Assembly: GCF_964355755.1 (NCBI RefSeq)
Contig: NC_092672.1
Span: 35,396,501 to 35,460,500, forward strand
Source: Antedon mediterranea
Lineage: Eukaryota; Echinodermata; Crinoidea; Comatulida; Antedonidae
Direction: 5' to 3'
DNA: 64,000 nt
How positions within the stretch are numbered: position 1 is the first letter of the stretch; each line of letters begins with the position of its first letter. Shown piece by piece: positions 20,401-33,061 of this stretch. The notes below the pieces were generated by a model. The model had not been told where the DNA came from and made no database searches. It worked only from the letters and a program-made list of their open reading frames with translations. The position numbers and the translations under genes are program-made.

Positions 20401-21512
20401 GTGTGAAATGTAAGTTGTATCTAATAAAGTAATAGAATATTTCTGTATACAAGTGTTAGGCCTTACGGCGAGGCTGAAATGATGCCTGGAAAAGCAATCC
20501 CGTTCCTCATCAAGCATAATACTTTTTTACCACATATACTGTTCTAAATAAATACTAATAGTACAAAAAGTAAAAGTTCCACAAAAAAATACCTGGCGTT
20601 TGGTAGAAAATTACCGTTAAAGTTGGTAAATATGCTAACGATTTCTTACGAAATAGCGAGGCTGAAACAACTGGTGGCGCACTATAACTAGACTGTACTA
20701 TTATTATCACGGTTTATAAGAAATATATAGGCAAGTTATTTATTATCAAAATAGATTTATTCTTTATTTTTTTAAATAAATTTGGTGAATACAAATTTAT
20801 ATTAACTCTAAAATTGAAATTTAGAGTTAATAATTATCCCCCGACATTAAAACATTTATAATTACAAATGGCTTCAACTGTTCGTATAATGGTTTCTCCC
20901 GACAGGTAGGCTATTAATAGCATTAGAAATACAGCAGCAATATTACATAGTGACTGATATGATTTAACTGTGAAACATATAGAACACATATTCCTAGTAA
21001 TAAACACCAATGCAATAGTAAATTTAAATTATTAAATAAAATACAAACATCAAATATTTGTTTTGTTTCAATGACATTTACTGCCATATTGATATACTTT
21101 TAAGTACCAACCAATTAACAATACTCAAGTAAATGATGGGCTAATAATTATCTTTTTAAAAAACATGACCATATAAAAATACATGGTTGAGTCTCTCAAA
21201 CAAAAGATGCCTGATTTTATAAATAACATTCCCCACCATATTTATATATAAATTGAAAATGGGTTATCTTTTGGCACTTTGTTTTTCAATTTATTGTTTT
21301 TTAACAGTTTTTGTAATTTTTTCTGGGCCTAGGTTCTTCTTCAGGCTTCTTCTTGCTTGGCATATGAGCTGGGATAGACCTACCAGCCTATATTATGGAA
21401 TACCCAGATTATGTCTACTTCTACTCCAGCTACTATAGGCCCTATAACACAAACTACTATCAGAATTACTAGTCTAACTAGGCCTAGAAAATACTATTTT
21501 TAGGCCTAGCTA
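20400..21512. other. AT-rich spacer, no gene recognised
   Basis: No supported frame or repeat structure. Confidence 0.4.
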
Positions 21513-21520
21513 GGCTAGAA

Positions 21521-23132
21521 CAGTGGTGGCGCCAGCGGGGGGGCTACGGGGGCTCTAGCCCCCTCGTCGGGGAGCCTAGCCCCCCCGTCGGGGAACACGG
21601 GTACTTTTTGTCGGGGAATATAATATACAGTAAAAAACGTTCGCGTTCACTTCATACAGCTTCAGCGCCTAGAAAACCACGACGTTCCATTGACCGTGAG
21701 AGTACGTCAGAGGGCTATTATGCACTTTTATGCATTCATTATTGCCAGCGATCTAACTTACTACTAAACATTAGCTAGGTACGCACTTGTCTGGCGGTAT
21801 CCCTTTGTAGGAATCGTTCAACGTTGGGTCAAGACGCGTGATATCAAGTTCCATCCAGGGACCAAAATGTGTAATGTAGTTATTTTCCAGGCGAAGTTTA
21901 CCGACGGTTACCGAAGGGAACACGGGTACTTTTTGTCGGGGAATATAATATACAGTAAAAAGCGTTCGCGTTCACTTCGTAGCTAGCTTCAGCGCCTAAA
22001 ACCGCGACGTTTCATTGACCGTGAGAGTACGTCAGAGTGATATTATGCACTTTATATGCATTCATTATTGCCAGCGATCTAACTTACTACTAAACAATAG
22101 CTAGGTACGCACTTGTCTGGCGGTATCCCTTTGTACGAGTCGTTCAACGTTGGGTCGAGACGCGTGATATCATGTTCCATCCAGGGACCAAAATGTGTAC
22201 TGTAGTTATTTTCCAGGCGAAGTTTACCGACGGCGGTTACGTCGTGTACTGCGTCGACGTACGCTACACACAGCAAAAACGAATTATGTTAATTGTTCGT
22301 ATGTTCACCAATTTTTTAATTTACAAGTAACCTTCTGTACCGTGGGGCACCTAAAATAAATTTTTCATCCATTACTAAACAAAAAAACATGCCATTTTCG
22401 CTTAGCCAACATCTTATTTTAGCTAAGTTATTACATTTTCAATGTCCTGTATGTCATGAATTTCTCACCACTCGGAAGTCCAGATGGTACGCACGCATAC
22501 ACTTGGGAGGAATAAACTTATTTCCCCGACTGAAAAAGGTCTACGCTTGCGTTTTTTAAGCCTCTATGCCTGATGTTTCCAAAGTATAAAATGCAATTTT
22601 TTGAAGACCTGCAGCTCTAGTTTTAAACATTTTCTTAGCTCAGCCCCAACAATAAAGCTGGTCATATTTCGAAGTACAAGAAGTGCATTTTCCGGGACCT
22701 AACATCTCTATTTTTCAAACATTTATTAGCTCAGTCACAACCATGATAGGGACTTATATATTTTGTTTCATGTTTTGAAGTATAATAAGTCCAATTTCCG
22801 GGACCTCCAACTCTATTTTTCTAAATTTTCTTTTAACTTTTATTTTTTAAATTGAAAAATATGGATTGAAACAGTCATCGCGCATCGTTTTTTTGCACGC
22901 AGTATTTTATTTATGCATTATAAAAAATGGAAAAAATTGCTACCCTAAATCTGATTAAAATGACCTCAAATGACGCTAGAACGCGTTGCTTCCGGGGGCT
23001 TTGCCCCCTGGACCCCCACCGGGGCCCTTGGCGGCCCCCTGGCCCCCAGCCTAGTGATGCTCGCTTCGCTCGCATAGCCCCCTCGTCGGGGAATGTAGCC
23101 CCCGCGTCTGGAAGGTCCTGGCGCCACCCCTG
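21521..23132. mobile_element. Non-autonomous hAT element (1612 bp) with intact target duplication
   Basis: Starts CAGTGGTGGCGCCAGC and ends CTGGCGCCACCCCTG, which gives 15-bp inverted termini with one mismatch. It is flanked by perfect 8-bp duplications GGCTAGAA (21513-21520 and 23133-23140). An 8-bp duplication and CAG-starting ends are diagnostic of hAT. The interior contains a local duplication (about 21595-21890 and 21913-22250, both with CTTTTTGTCGGGGAATATAA) and a GC-rich block near 23000. There is no transposase frame, so it must be mobilised in trans. Confidence 0.9.
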
Positions 23133-23327
23133 GGCTAGAAGTTAAGTAAGTAGGCCTAATTATAGTAGCTAGTCTAAGTAGGCCTTTCCTAGCTCAGAAA
23201 CCAAATAGAACAATAATCGGGCAGCAGATTGAAACCTTAGGCCTGTGACGCAGTACGCCTGCATGAACAACCGGATTAAACAGGGACGCGATTCGGTCCG
23301 GGTCGATTCGTACCAGCTTCGTAAAAC

Positions 23328-25635
23328 GTAAACAAAGTTTCAAAATGGCGGTTTTTCGATCGTAACTGAACAGAAATGTAGTAGGTTTGGTTTGATTAGT
23401 GGGAGTTGCATCCCAAGAAAGCTTAAAATTAGATTTTTATTTTAATAGATAGCTTAATAGTTTATCTTGAAAGGATTTTAAATTCGCTTTGAAACCTTAT
23501 CTAGAAAATATGAAATTTAATGATTTTTTACCATCATTTAAAAAAAAATATAAATAAAAAAGTTTATACACAAAATAATGATATTTCTCGAAACAAAAAA
23601 ACTGTGGAATTTAGATCACAGTTTTTATCATTATTTACGCTTGCAGTTCAACTATTGAAATACGTTTATTGATTTCATCTAATATCAAAATTATACAATT
23701 TTCAAAGTGTACTAAAATAGCAAAAATTCCAACATTTTCCACGAAGCGCGCCCTCACAATGAATGAAATCAGTGATGCGTTACCAACGCGGCTTTCCGAC
23801 TGGAAATGGTACTCTCACACAAAAAGCGCACCAACTTGTATTATAAGAAGAAAACCAGAGAACTTATGCTGCGCCCCGAAGCGTTAAGCAAAGTTACATT
23901 TAAATATGTTCTGAAGTTTGCAATGTTTTAATCAGCGGCTTTAAAAACTCCACTTCTACGGGTCCGAAAACCCCTTCAAATATTAACTTGGTTTAGAATG
24001 ATGCATGAGAAATATAGTTAGTTCTTAACTGGGATGATTTTTCTGGCACATCTGTCTTATCTAGTTCTGTTTCGTTACTAAACGAAAACGTTTGATAAAG
24101 ACTTCCCTTGGTGTGCCAAGCTTGTGATGGTCATAGTACCATGTAAACGATAACATAACGTTTTAATAATTTTTGATACGTTCTCTTCATCACCCACATT
24201 CAATATACATCTCAAGCTTGTTCGAAGTTCGTAATAAACCAGCCGAATGGATAGATTCACAAAGTTGTATATTTCCTATATGGAGGCCATGTTAATTTAA
24301 TGAATGAAAGATTAACCCTATGTGGTTGTAGCATCACCTTTTCCAATACAGGTGCGTTAGAAAGTCCTTCTTCGTCAGGTTCGTGCGTTTGCGGTACATC
24401 AATGTGCGCAACTAAACCGCGCCTATATTATAAATTTATGTTAAAAAACGGCGCGGCACGCATAGGAACATTTAAATCGCTTGCTATAATGCAATGTCGT
24501 GGATTGTGTCGGAGCCAAATTTAGTATCCAATTAGTAAAGCTCGGGGTAAAGCTCAAGCTTTGCTCGAAATATTAATGACAAAATCAGCGCCTAAATCAC
24601 CATGAATCTAAACTATTTTAGTAGTTTTATTTTTGGCCTATATTTGGTGACGTTTAACCCCAAAATAAAGCAATAATGGAAATTTCATTTTCACTGCCTA
24701 ATATGGTTAATAACAGATAAAAAATGCATCCAGTATCAAAACCGTTGCTTTTTTTCTAGAAAAATTAACAGCGAATTTATCAAAACTGTTCTTGTGCTCA
24801 TTTCATTTTAATTTTGCCAAATATAAAATTATTAGTGACTTTATATAATTTAAGACGTCTTCTTCCTAATACAATATTTAACAGTTTGGAGTGCCACATT
24901 TACCATTTTAGACTTTTGGAATTGATTCTGGCCCACTGGGCGTCGAGGACTATCCATTCAAAGACTATTTCCACCCCCCCCCACCCCCACCCCTGTAAGA
25001 AAAATGGTAAACACTGATATTTACGGTAGGGATTATTTTTTTCAGTGGTTTGTCTTGTTGGCCTCTTCGCACGAGGTCCACGCAAAGTAAAATAAAACAA
25101 TGTGGTTTATCAAACAGAAATATAACTCTGCTTCAATTTAATACTAAATTTTGGGTAATGATAAACAGTGGGACAGCCAGTCGACAAATCGTGTCAAATT
25201 TCGACTCGGAGAGGGCGCCCTACTTTTCTAATTTAGTTCAAAATTGCTAAATTTTAGGGTGTTGGAAAAACACAATATTTGTAAATTTAGCTGATTATCG
25301 GAAAAATATTGTTAGTGAAATAAATTCATAAATGGTTTTAATATATTGTCATGTAAAATTAAATGTATTTGAACAAAACGATAATCTGTAATTTAACGGC
25401 AAAATCAACCAATGTCTTTTTTTCGAAATTGTACCCTAGAAAATCATTAAAATAAAATATTTAGAAAAATTGAACAGTCCTGAATTTAAAATCCCTGTTA
25501 GAAAAATTAATAATCTACAGAATACGATATTAAGATACAAAATTCGGTGGTTGGGATGCAGCTCCGACTATTCAAACTAAAGGTACCACTATTTGTTCCA
25601 TCGAAAACTAGCGAAACCGCCATTTTGTAAACACA
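23328..25635. mobile_element. Unclassified element bounded by diverged inverted repeats
   Basis: The left side reads AATGGCGGTTTTTCGAT then TAGTGGGAGTTGCATCCCAA (23345-23418). The reverse complement of the right side reads AATGGCGGTTTCGC then TAGTCGGAGCTGCATCCCAA (25554-25630). The repeats are about 85-90 bp and imperfect. No transposase or other protein is visible between them, and I did not find a clean target duplication. Confidence 0.5.
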
Positions 25636-25639
25636 TCGT

Positions 25640-27595
25640 CATCGTGTTTATGAATTTATTTATATCGAACGATATACGCGATGTTTATAATTGTCCGCGT
25701 ATAAGAATTCATATAAATAAATACATTCCAATACAACGTATATTATTACTTGTTTATTTATCACAGTATACATTTTAGTTGAGGAATATTTATCATAACT
25801 ATTATAATAGCTTTTATACGAGTCAGAGGCCTAGCCCTATTAGCGACCGATTGTTCCAGGGGTGGAAAGTCACTTAGTGACGTTGTGATCGGGCGCGTCG
25901 GGCCTAGCTAATATTAATAATATGACCTGAAATAAGCGGCTAACAAGAACTGTTATATACTTGCTTACAATTGTTTTGTTATTGATGAACAAACAAGCAA
26001 TTAGATTGAATAACAAATTATTTATTCATTTTTTGGGGGTAAAAACATGTACAAACTAGTACTGTATAATAGAAATTATAATAATAGTAATATTAAACTA
26101 ATACAGTATTAATAAAATATAAAATAGGCCTAAAATACAATAAATATTCAATTTTTAAGGTCTACCACATGACAATAACATAATTTACAGAGTATAGTGT
26201 AGTAGGTTTGCATTCAACATAAATATTTGTATTGTAATTCATCTAAATCCTCTGCAACATACATATATATTTGTAATTCAACATGTTGTTTTAAATAATT
26301 AAATTATAGTTTGGGTATGACAATGTCGATAGGTACCGGTGTCATCTTTTTATCCACTTCACTCTCAGTTTGAAGTCACAAAGACAAAGAACTCTGCATC
26401 ATCAACGATTCCTGAAAGTGTCAGAAAAAATAATAAACATTATTTTAAAAAAACGTTAATGTCTGGTTGTATATATAATTATAATATAATATTATATGAT
26501 GACATAAAAGTAAGGCAAATGGAAGCTGTATTTTATTAATTAAATTACAGTATTTACTATTATTATTTATATAATCTAGGCCTACTACTAGTACTAGTAG
26601 CCTGCTAGGCATCTATTGAGCCTAATAAATAAAATAATAAATGAAAAATAAAATAATAATATTAATACTGATTGAAAAAAAGTTTTTTTTTTGCGGGGAT
26701 CAGATCACCAGGCTAGGCCGGCCAGGACCAATGATACTCGTAATCAGTACAACATTAACGACTATCGGATCAGCATCAACACAGTACAACACACGTCTCG
26801 CTATCGCCTATACTGACACACGTGTCTCGCGTTGCCGAAACCACGCTCACAGCTAGAAAATGTACCTACCTTTCGAGGCCTGAGAATACACCAACAAATT
26901 TTGAACAGGATAGAAATATATCATACTCGATTAAACTAATATTATTCTTGATAAAACAATTGATTATAATTGTTTTAATTTGTTGGGATGCACCTCCGAC
27001 TATTCAGAAAATGGACAACAAAACAGTAGTCAAATCGTACCACATTTATAAATTTCACGAGTCCCGACTTCAGTCGCCGAATGTATTGTATTAGCTTCGG
27101 TTTCTTTGAAGGAAACCGATTGGTTATTCAATAATACTTATTAGGAAATGCTTTTACCATAATAGGTAATGTTGGGCGGGTCTTAAATATTTATGAGAGC
27201 TTAAAATAAAACAGCACTTATTTGCTAGGCGACGAAAAATCGTGGTTTCAGTTTTCAACGATAGGTGGCGCTTCAAAATCGTCAATGCGGAAGTAAGTCG
27301 ATTTTACACGATTTAACGGTCAAAACGCGAAGTGGCTTTCCCACTATAAAGACTCACAAATTCATTTAAAGCCTCATACATGCAACAAGAACTACTCCGC
27401 CACCTATTATGGACCTTGTGCGATCGTGTTTTTGAAAACGGGTAGGTGTTTTCCAAAGTTATTTTTAGCGCGCGGATTTGGGCTCGCCAGCTTTTTCTAT
27501 TAAAATAGTTAACATGGAATAAAATAAACCCTTAAACAAGATCTTTCCAGACATATATTTTTTAATCACATGGGTACATAACATAAGAAATACTA
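25640..27595. other. No gene recognised
   Basis: AT-rich with several short frames. GTTGGGATGCACCTCCGACTA at about 26983 is another border motif of the element above. 26700-26880 is relatively CpG-rich and ends in a possible minus-strand donor (AAAG then GTAGGT), but no coding exon could be supported. Confidence 0.35.
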
Positions 27596-27596
27596 T

Positions 27597-28149
27597 GTTT
27601 AGTCGCGTGCAACGCGACTCTACAGTTCACTATGTCGGTCAGTCGATCGGTCGGTAAACACTAACTTGTATATATTGATATCACTTTCATCTAGCTAAGT
27701 CAATTTTTCAAAGTATGTTCCTTATGGCCAGGAAAGGATGTGGTTATGTTTTCACGGTGCGCAATCAAAAATTACGCGGTCTACGCACGATTTAACGAAA
27801 TCACGTTTGTAATCATATCTTCACCAGCATGAATAAATCACAATTAAATAAAATTTGGTACTCATAACTTTCAGGGCATAAATCATCATATGACAATACA
27901 ATTACGTGCGTAGCGCATGTAACGCGCTTAAAATTTTCAAAATTTATTTTCGATGAAATAAGCGTACGTTTCAGGAAATTTTAAACGTTTAATGTGTTTC
28001 CCATATTTTAAATTCAGTTCCATTTGCATCGTGCAGCCCTATTTTTAGTCGCGTGCAACGCGAATCTACAGCTCACTATGTTGGTCGGTCGTTTGGTCGG
28101 TAAACACTAAGTTGAGCACGCGACGTCTGCAGCCATGTATGGCCTTGTT
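27597..28149. repeat. Long and short forms of the TCGCG-stem repeat
   Basis: At 27600 AGTCGCGTGCAACGCGACT forms an 8-bp stem with a 3-base loop, followed by a long form running to about 28000 (GGTGCGCAATCAAAAATTAC, ACAATTACGTGCGTAGCGCA). A short complete form follows at 28043-28149, ending in ATGTATGGCCTTGTT directly against the 3' end of membrane-protein copy 2. The long form is the uninterrupted version of what is split at 42.2 and 46.4 kb. Confidence 0.7.
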
Positions 28150-28153
28150 AACT

Positions 28154-30301
28154 TCAAAGACACGTTACTATTTGAAACGTGTTCGAATCGCCGTAACAAC
28201 AATCCGCTTCATTGGAATACCTGTTAGTCATAATTTTATACCAATTTTCAGACAGTTGTTTGTTAAAATATTCTTCAATTTCTTTCCGAATGCATTTTTC
28301 GAGGATCATTTTTTTACTCTCTTCTTCAGCCTTATTCCGTAGTAATACTTTAAAAAGAGATACAATTCCAGCAATTGCAACAGCTGCGTATAGCTTCACT
28401 TCCTTTAACTCATCGAAATCGTCAATGACCTTTAGCGTTGAGAAGCCTACCCAAATTACTAGACTCAGAATTAGAACTTTCATGATGATAGTTTGAAGTT
28501 GGATCTCTGTCGGTCGATACTTCTGAACAATCAAGTCAAAGAGAGTTTTATCAACGGCAATTAAGCCTTCAGTATCCTGCCGGATTGCGGGTAAAGATGT
28601 GCTATCATTTGGTGCAGATCCAAAAGTTTCATTGGAAGGAGTCTCGTTAGGTGGTACTGTGCTATTGGAAGCCGAAGCTGACATTAACTCCATTCCTTCT
28701 TCATAATCATTTTCGTCGGGAAGTTCATGATTTGTAAATTGTGGAAAAGGGGAAAGTTTATCACCAGAAACGTGCACCTTGTTATCTTTGATTAACTCAT
28801 CAAATGCCGAAATCACTTGCCGTAGGAGAACCACATATCCTTTGTAATAACCGGTTATAGTTGAAACAACGTAACCAATCACAATCACAACCATAGCTGC
28901 AACGACTCCAGCGGTACCAGGGTTCACCAGCAAGCCGACGTAGAAGTATAATAGAATCTTATATATGTACGTAAAGATACATTCTAATTTGAACATCAGA
29001 ACACAATGAAATATAAAATGACCGAAAGAAATGCAGTAACCTCCAAAATGCTTCAAATTTGCATAACTGTGAAATAATGGCCGAGTAAACATAAGAACAT
29101 TCAACACATATCGGATACATAATAACGGTAATAATAACGGTACTACAAGAAGTTTGAGTGACAAACACCTACCACTTGCAGAATTATCTTTCCAATACGA
29201 AATTGAAAAAGGCAACCTAACGCTTTCCTTCATGTCACACGCAATTCTATGTAAAACGCTGTAATTAATTTGTGGAAGATTCGAACACGAACTATTTTCG
29301 TTTTTTTCTCTTAATTCAGCTTCAATGAAATGATGATACTTTAGCCATGTTATCAACATAATAAGGCCTAACAATATATACAACAAATTAATAGAGATTT
29401 CCGAAATCGAAAATATAGGGCTATCATAAAACATTGTTGTAAAGCGATGCTTAAAACCTTCGCTGTCACAGACATAAGCAATGATGTAAGGTACATATTG
29501 TAGCGTACCGAAAAGTGTCCATAGTATCAGCCAACGAAAAACAAAAATACAATTATGTTCATTTCCACTATACAATAAAAAATACTTAGGACCCATTGGT
29601 AGATCAGTCCGTAAGCTAAAATATTCTTTTCCGTTCTCAGTCATTGGTTTTACGTGACACAAATAGGAGACAAAGAACAATTCAAACTTCAATGAAGTTA
29701 ATGTGGCAGTAATCCAGTAGAGACACCGGAACCAGACATTATTAATAAATATATGAGATTCCACTGAACTATCATCTTCTGAAATTTGCCAGCAATCAAA
29801 GTACGTTCTGCGTTGAAGAATACTAGAAATAGAAACCCAAGTTATTGAATACAGCCTTCGCTCAATACAAACCTTTTGTTTCACATTGTCTTCACTTATA
29901 CGCTGCAAAATAGACATTGCGATAATGTTTAATTTGTCTTCGTTGTCAACATCAAAGAAACACTTGGGTACTGATGTGACCTTTAGGAAGATATGTTCAA
30001 CACCAGGAGATAGAGCTCCAAGTGACAGATATTCAAAATCAGAAGAAAAAGTCAAAAGGAGTTTACCAATTTTCTCGCTAATCATCACCCAGCGGTTGAT
30101 ATCAACCGCTGATACTTGTGTAGCAAAATCAGAAGAATCAACAAAATTCAACAACTTTATGTTGATAGAGACAGCATCACCTTTCAAGAGTTCTTGCAAG
30201 ACATCTGTGCCATCTATCTCCAATAGACAGGTAGTGTCTCTGGATGACGTCACAATACACATGGCTGCCAGAAGAAGTAAGATGCTCCGAAAACGTGTCA
30301 T
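28154..30301 (-). CDS. Intact multi-pass membrane protein of unknown family, copy 2 (715 aa)
   Basis: The one intact member of a four-copy family; I do not recognise it. The start MTRFRSILLLL matches copies 1 and 3. Residues 1-20 look like a signal peptide. Residues 21-190 are an ectodomain with Cys at 25, 114-115, 145 and 170. Hydrophobic helices lie near 194-216, 251-277, 297-320, 383-405, 420-445, 447-485 (probably two), 602-624 and 636-655. Signatures shared by all copies are DLPMGPKYFL, GLLVNPGTAG and YYKGYVVLL. A Ser/Thr/Asn-rich linker (540-572) and a charged helix (657-690) follow the pore-like part, suggesting a channel- or receptor-like protein, but this is inference. No intron is evident. 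Homology to copy 3 ends a few bases after the stop TGA. Confidence 0.78.
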   Translation of the reverse strand: MTRFRSILLLLAAMCIVTSSRDTTCLLEIDGTDVLQELLKGDAVSINIKLLNFVDSSDFATQVSAVDINRWVMISEKIGKLLLTFSSDFEYLSLGALSPGVEHIFLKVTSVPKCFFDVDNEDKLNIIAMSILQRISEDNVKQKVCIERRLYSITWVSISSILQRRTYFDCWQISEDDSSVESHIFINNVWFRCLYWITATLTSLKFELFFVSYLCHVKPMTENGKEYFSLRTDLPMGPKYFLLYSGNEHNCIFVFRWLILWTLFGTLQYVPYIIAYVCDSEGFKHRFTTMFYDSPIFSISEISINLLYILLGLIMLITWLKYHHFIEAELREKNENSSCSNLPQINYSVLHRIACDMKESVRLPFSISYWKDNSASGRCLSLKLLVVPLLLPLLCIRYVLNVLMFTRPLFHSYANLKHFGGYCISFGHFIFHCVLMFKLECIFTYIYKILLYFYVGLLVNPGTAGVVAAMVVIVIGYVVSTITGYYKGYVVLLRQVISAFDELIKDNKVHVSGDKLSPFPQFTNHELPDENDYEEGMELMSASASNSTVPPNETPSNETFGSAPNDSTSLPAIRQDTEGLIAVDKTLFDLIVQKYRPTEIQLQTIIMKVLILSLVIWVGFSTLKVIDDFDELKEVKLYAAVAIAGIVSLFKVLLRNKAEEESKKMILEKCIRKEIEEYFNKQLSENWYKIMTNRYSNEADCCYGDSNTFQIVTCL

Positions 30302-31120
30302 GGTTTAAAGAGTAAATATGATGACCCTGAAAATAATCAATTAATATACCTACATTTTGTAGATGAAGTTTTGTTATGGTACTATTTTATGTATTAATCC
30401 ATGATTCGCGTAGCTTGTCCATAGGGGTAATTTGTGTGTTCCTCTTTAATTTTAACAGGATTTTTACCAAATAAACCATACCTTACATTACTGTATTTTA
30501 CACCCCGCATGCATTCAAACTAATCACCTATAGTACCCTATGATTAGTATATTTAGGCCATAATTAAAGATGTCAATCAAGAGAACATGTCAACTTATAT
30601 TGAAGTGGAAATGTCGTAATTTTTACATTTATTGGTACACAAAATAACTGAAAGAGCATTTATTTTTATAGGATACTCAGACGCCATTTTCAATCAAGCT
30701 CATGTGAAACCTGTTCCGGCGGAAAATGGTTTCTACGGTACAAAATTAAATTGTATAATAGCAAAATATTATATTCAATACAATACTGTAACTTACAATA
30801 TTGTATGTAAGGCTTATAAACATGAATTTATTTTGTGAATATCCAAGCAAAGGTATACTATAGATGCGATTGGAATAACTTACCAGTGACGACGAATAAG
30901 TGATCAAAACGAAATGATTACCAACAGTGACACTATTAGAAGTTGGTAAGAAGCAGCAAAGCAGAAGTTTGTTTTATGTAATTTGAATAGTATTAGTAGT
31001 CGGCCTGACTTGCACTAAAAAAAACGGAGGAATATAAATACAAATGATCAAATGTCGATGAGAGAAATAAATATAATTTTATTATGAAACGATATATTAA
31101 AATGATACATTGGTGGTTAT
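30302..31120. repeat. 5' flank shared with the other membrane-protein copies
   Basis: Aligns with 8588-10510 and 51495-52440 (ATGATTAGTATATTTAGG, ATACTCAGACGCCATTTT, TTGTTTTATGTAATTTGAAT). The conserved upstream sequence means that the duplicated unit included probable promoter DNA, not just the coding region. Confidence 0.75.
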
Positions 31121-31500
31121 TAATTTCGAAATTGTAAAACGGTTTTGAATTGGCCTCAATTGAATATAAACAATTTCCTTGTACATTCGACCGACGTGCA
31201 TGGATACTAGCTGTATGTACAAAATCGAATAACTAAAGACTTGTATTAAGTCATCATAAATATAACATTTTTTTTGTATTTACAAAATAAGTTTAGATAT
31301 GGGTAAAAAGATATCACATACTCTCATTAACTGGAGGAAACAATTTAGTATACCTTTGATCATGTAATATGCCGCCTAGAAATAAATTTTGTCATTTCCC
31401 AAATTGTTTTATTTTCTGCACATTCTATCTTGGTGTTCTTTATTGTTTCTATAATAGCCTTTACGTAGTTGGGATACTGTAATAAACTATAGGCCTAGTG
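31120..31500. other. Spacer, nothing recognised
   Basis: AT-rich sequence with no supported frame or repeat. Confidence 0.4.
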
Positions 31501-31504
31501 TTCA

Positions 31505-33061
31505 GCTTCCAAAAACCAGGAAAGTGTTACTAATGAATGGTCAGTTTTAAAGCCTGATAAAAATAAAATAAAATCAATAAATATTAAAATCACCTCCAAT
31601 GATAATAGGGGTTTTTTCCGAATTCTTCAATTTTGTCATTTGTCAGTTCAAAAGCTACTGTCATCATTATTGGGTCCGTAAATGTTTGCAATAGTAAATA
31701 ATTGTTCATTAATTGCAATGATTATTCTACCATTGTTATACCGATAAACATTATCGAATTCGTATGTGGCATACGGTTTAAAAAGTACACATACTCCGGC
31801 AGAATTGCATGTGCCATTACTGAATATTATGTTGTGCCTCCATTCGTTTCGCTATGTTGATTCTAATTCGATTGTGCAGTGTGTTTCTTGTAACAAATAA
31901 ATGGAAAGGGCTGATCCTCCTGTAACCAATTAAAAACCGTCCGACGCTTAAACGAGTTCCTTGCGCCCCATACATTCAAACTACATATTTCTACGTTTGC
32001 CACAGGGTAGTACGGTATGGTGGTTATTGTAACAACCTACTGATTTAAGGTTAATACTCAAGAAGGCCAATACAAATTTAAATAAAAATAAAAATTGATA
32101 CCACAAAGTAGTGATTATATCTCTAGTAAAGTATACTACGTCAAAAAAGTCCAAAGAAACGTCGTATGGCTATTTATAAATACGGCAGCCAGGTCTATCA
32201 TGAGAAAAAATAAAAAATCATACTACATACCTGTACTTCACAAGTGAGCGTCATGTAATTAAGAAGATAAGGTAGATAATAACCTGTTTTGGTGTGGAAT
32301 GGAAAGTTTTACCACTGATCATTTCTTTTACTGTGTAATCATCCGTCAGAATTACTAGGCATAATATAACAAATCATTACATTACGGTTAATAATCATTA
32401 ATAGCAGAATAAACATAAATATTATTTAAGCAATATGGTTAGGGAGCCAGAAAGGGTTTACCTGCACCCTCTAGCAACCACTGGTCAGAAAGTGATAATT
32501 GTGGTCTCAAATTACTCGCAAACTATATGTTTATATTTATTCTAATGTATTGATAATCATAAAACTGCCAATAAACCCCTAGTTTTGACTTTTGACATAC
32601 CGCCGGCACAAACATTTGTGGAGAACATTTTTCATATCTCAGTTGTTGTTGTTGTTGTTGTTGTTGGGCTAATAATTATATTATTAATGTGCATGCGCAG
32701 ACGCACGTAATGTGTTCTGCGCATGTTACCTCAGCTTATTTTAAAAAGTCATTTATATACATTTGACAAAAACAAAAGCACTGCTTTAGGTCAAAGCTTT
32801 TAATTAGAAATTTATCTTCTAGAAAATTTGTATACAAATACAAATGCAGCGAAGGCAGCACTATTTTACAAATTAGCAAATTTACAAATATATAAATAAG
32901 GATTCAGTCATTTGTTGATACTTGGCCAGCCTAGCTTGCTAAGTATACAAACATAATTTTGCACTTTCTTCTATTTCCATACCATGATATTTAAACCATA
33001 ATCATGCTTTTTAATATAATTATAAAGAATCAATAAATGTCCTGATTACAAACATAACACA
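31505..33061 (-). mobile_element. L1/Tx1-like LINE 5' end, repeat unit 1
   Basis: The minus-strand start is MANVEICSLN at about 32005, followed by broken endonuclease sequence toward 31505. The upstream DNA (32050-32990) matches 34240-35150 in unit 2, including the (GTT)n run and GTGCATGCGCAGACGCACGT. Unlike units 2 and 3, no minisatellite precedes 31505. It is the most diverged unit. Confidence 0.6.

Noticed and set aside
26330-26880. Minus-strand two-exon gene (donor near 26870, acceptor TGACACTTTCAG near 26415)
   Set aside because: Only 14 codons follow the acceptor (IVDDAEFFVFVTSN) and no upstream coding exon could be defined.
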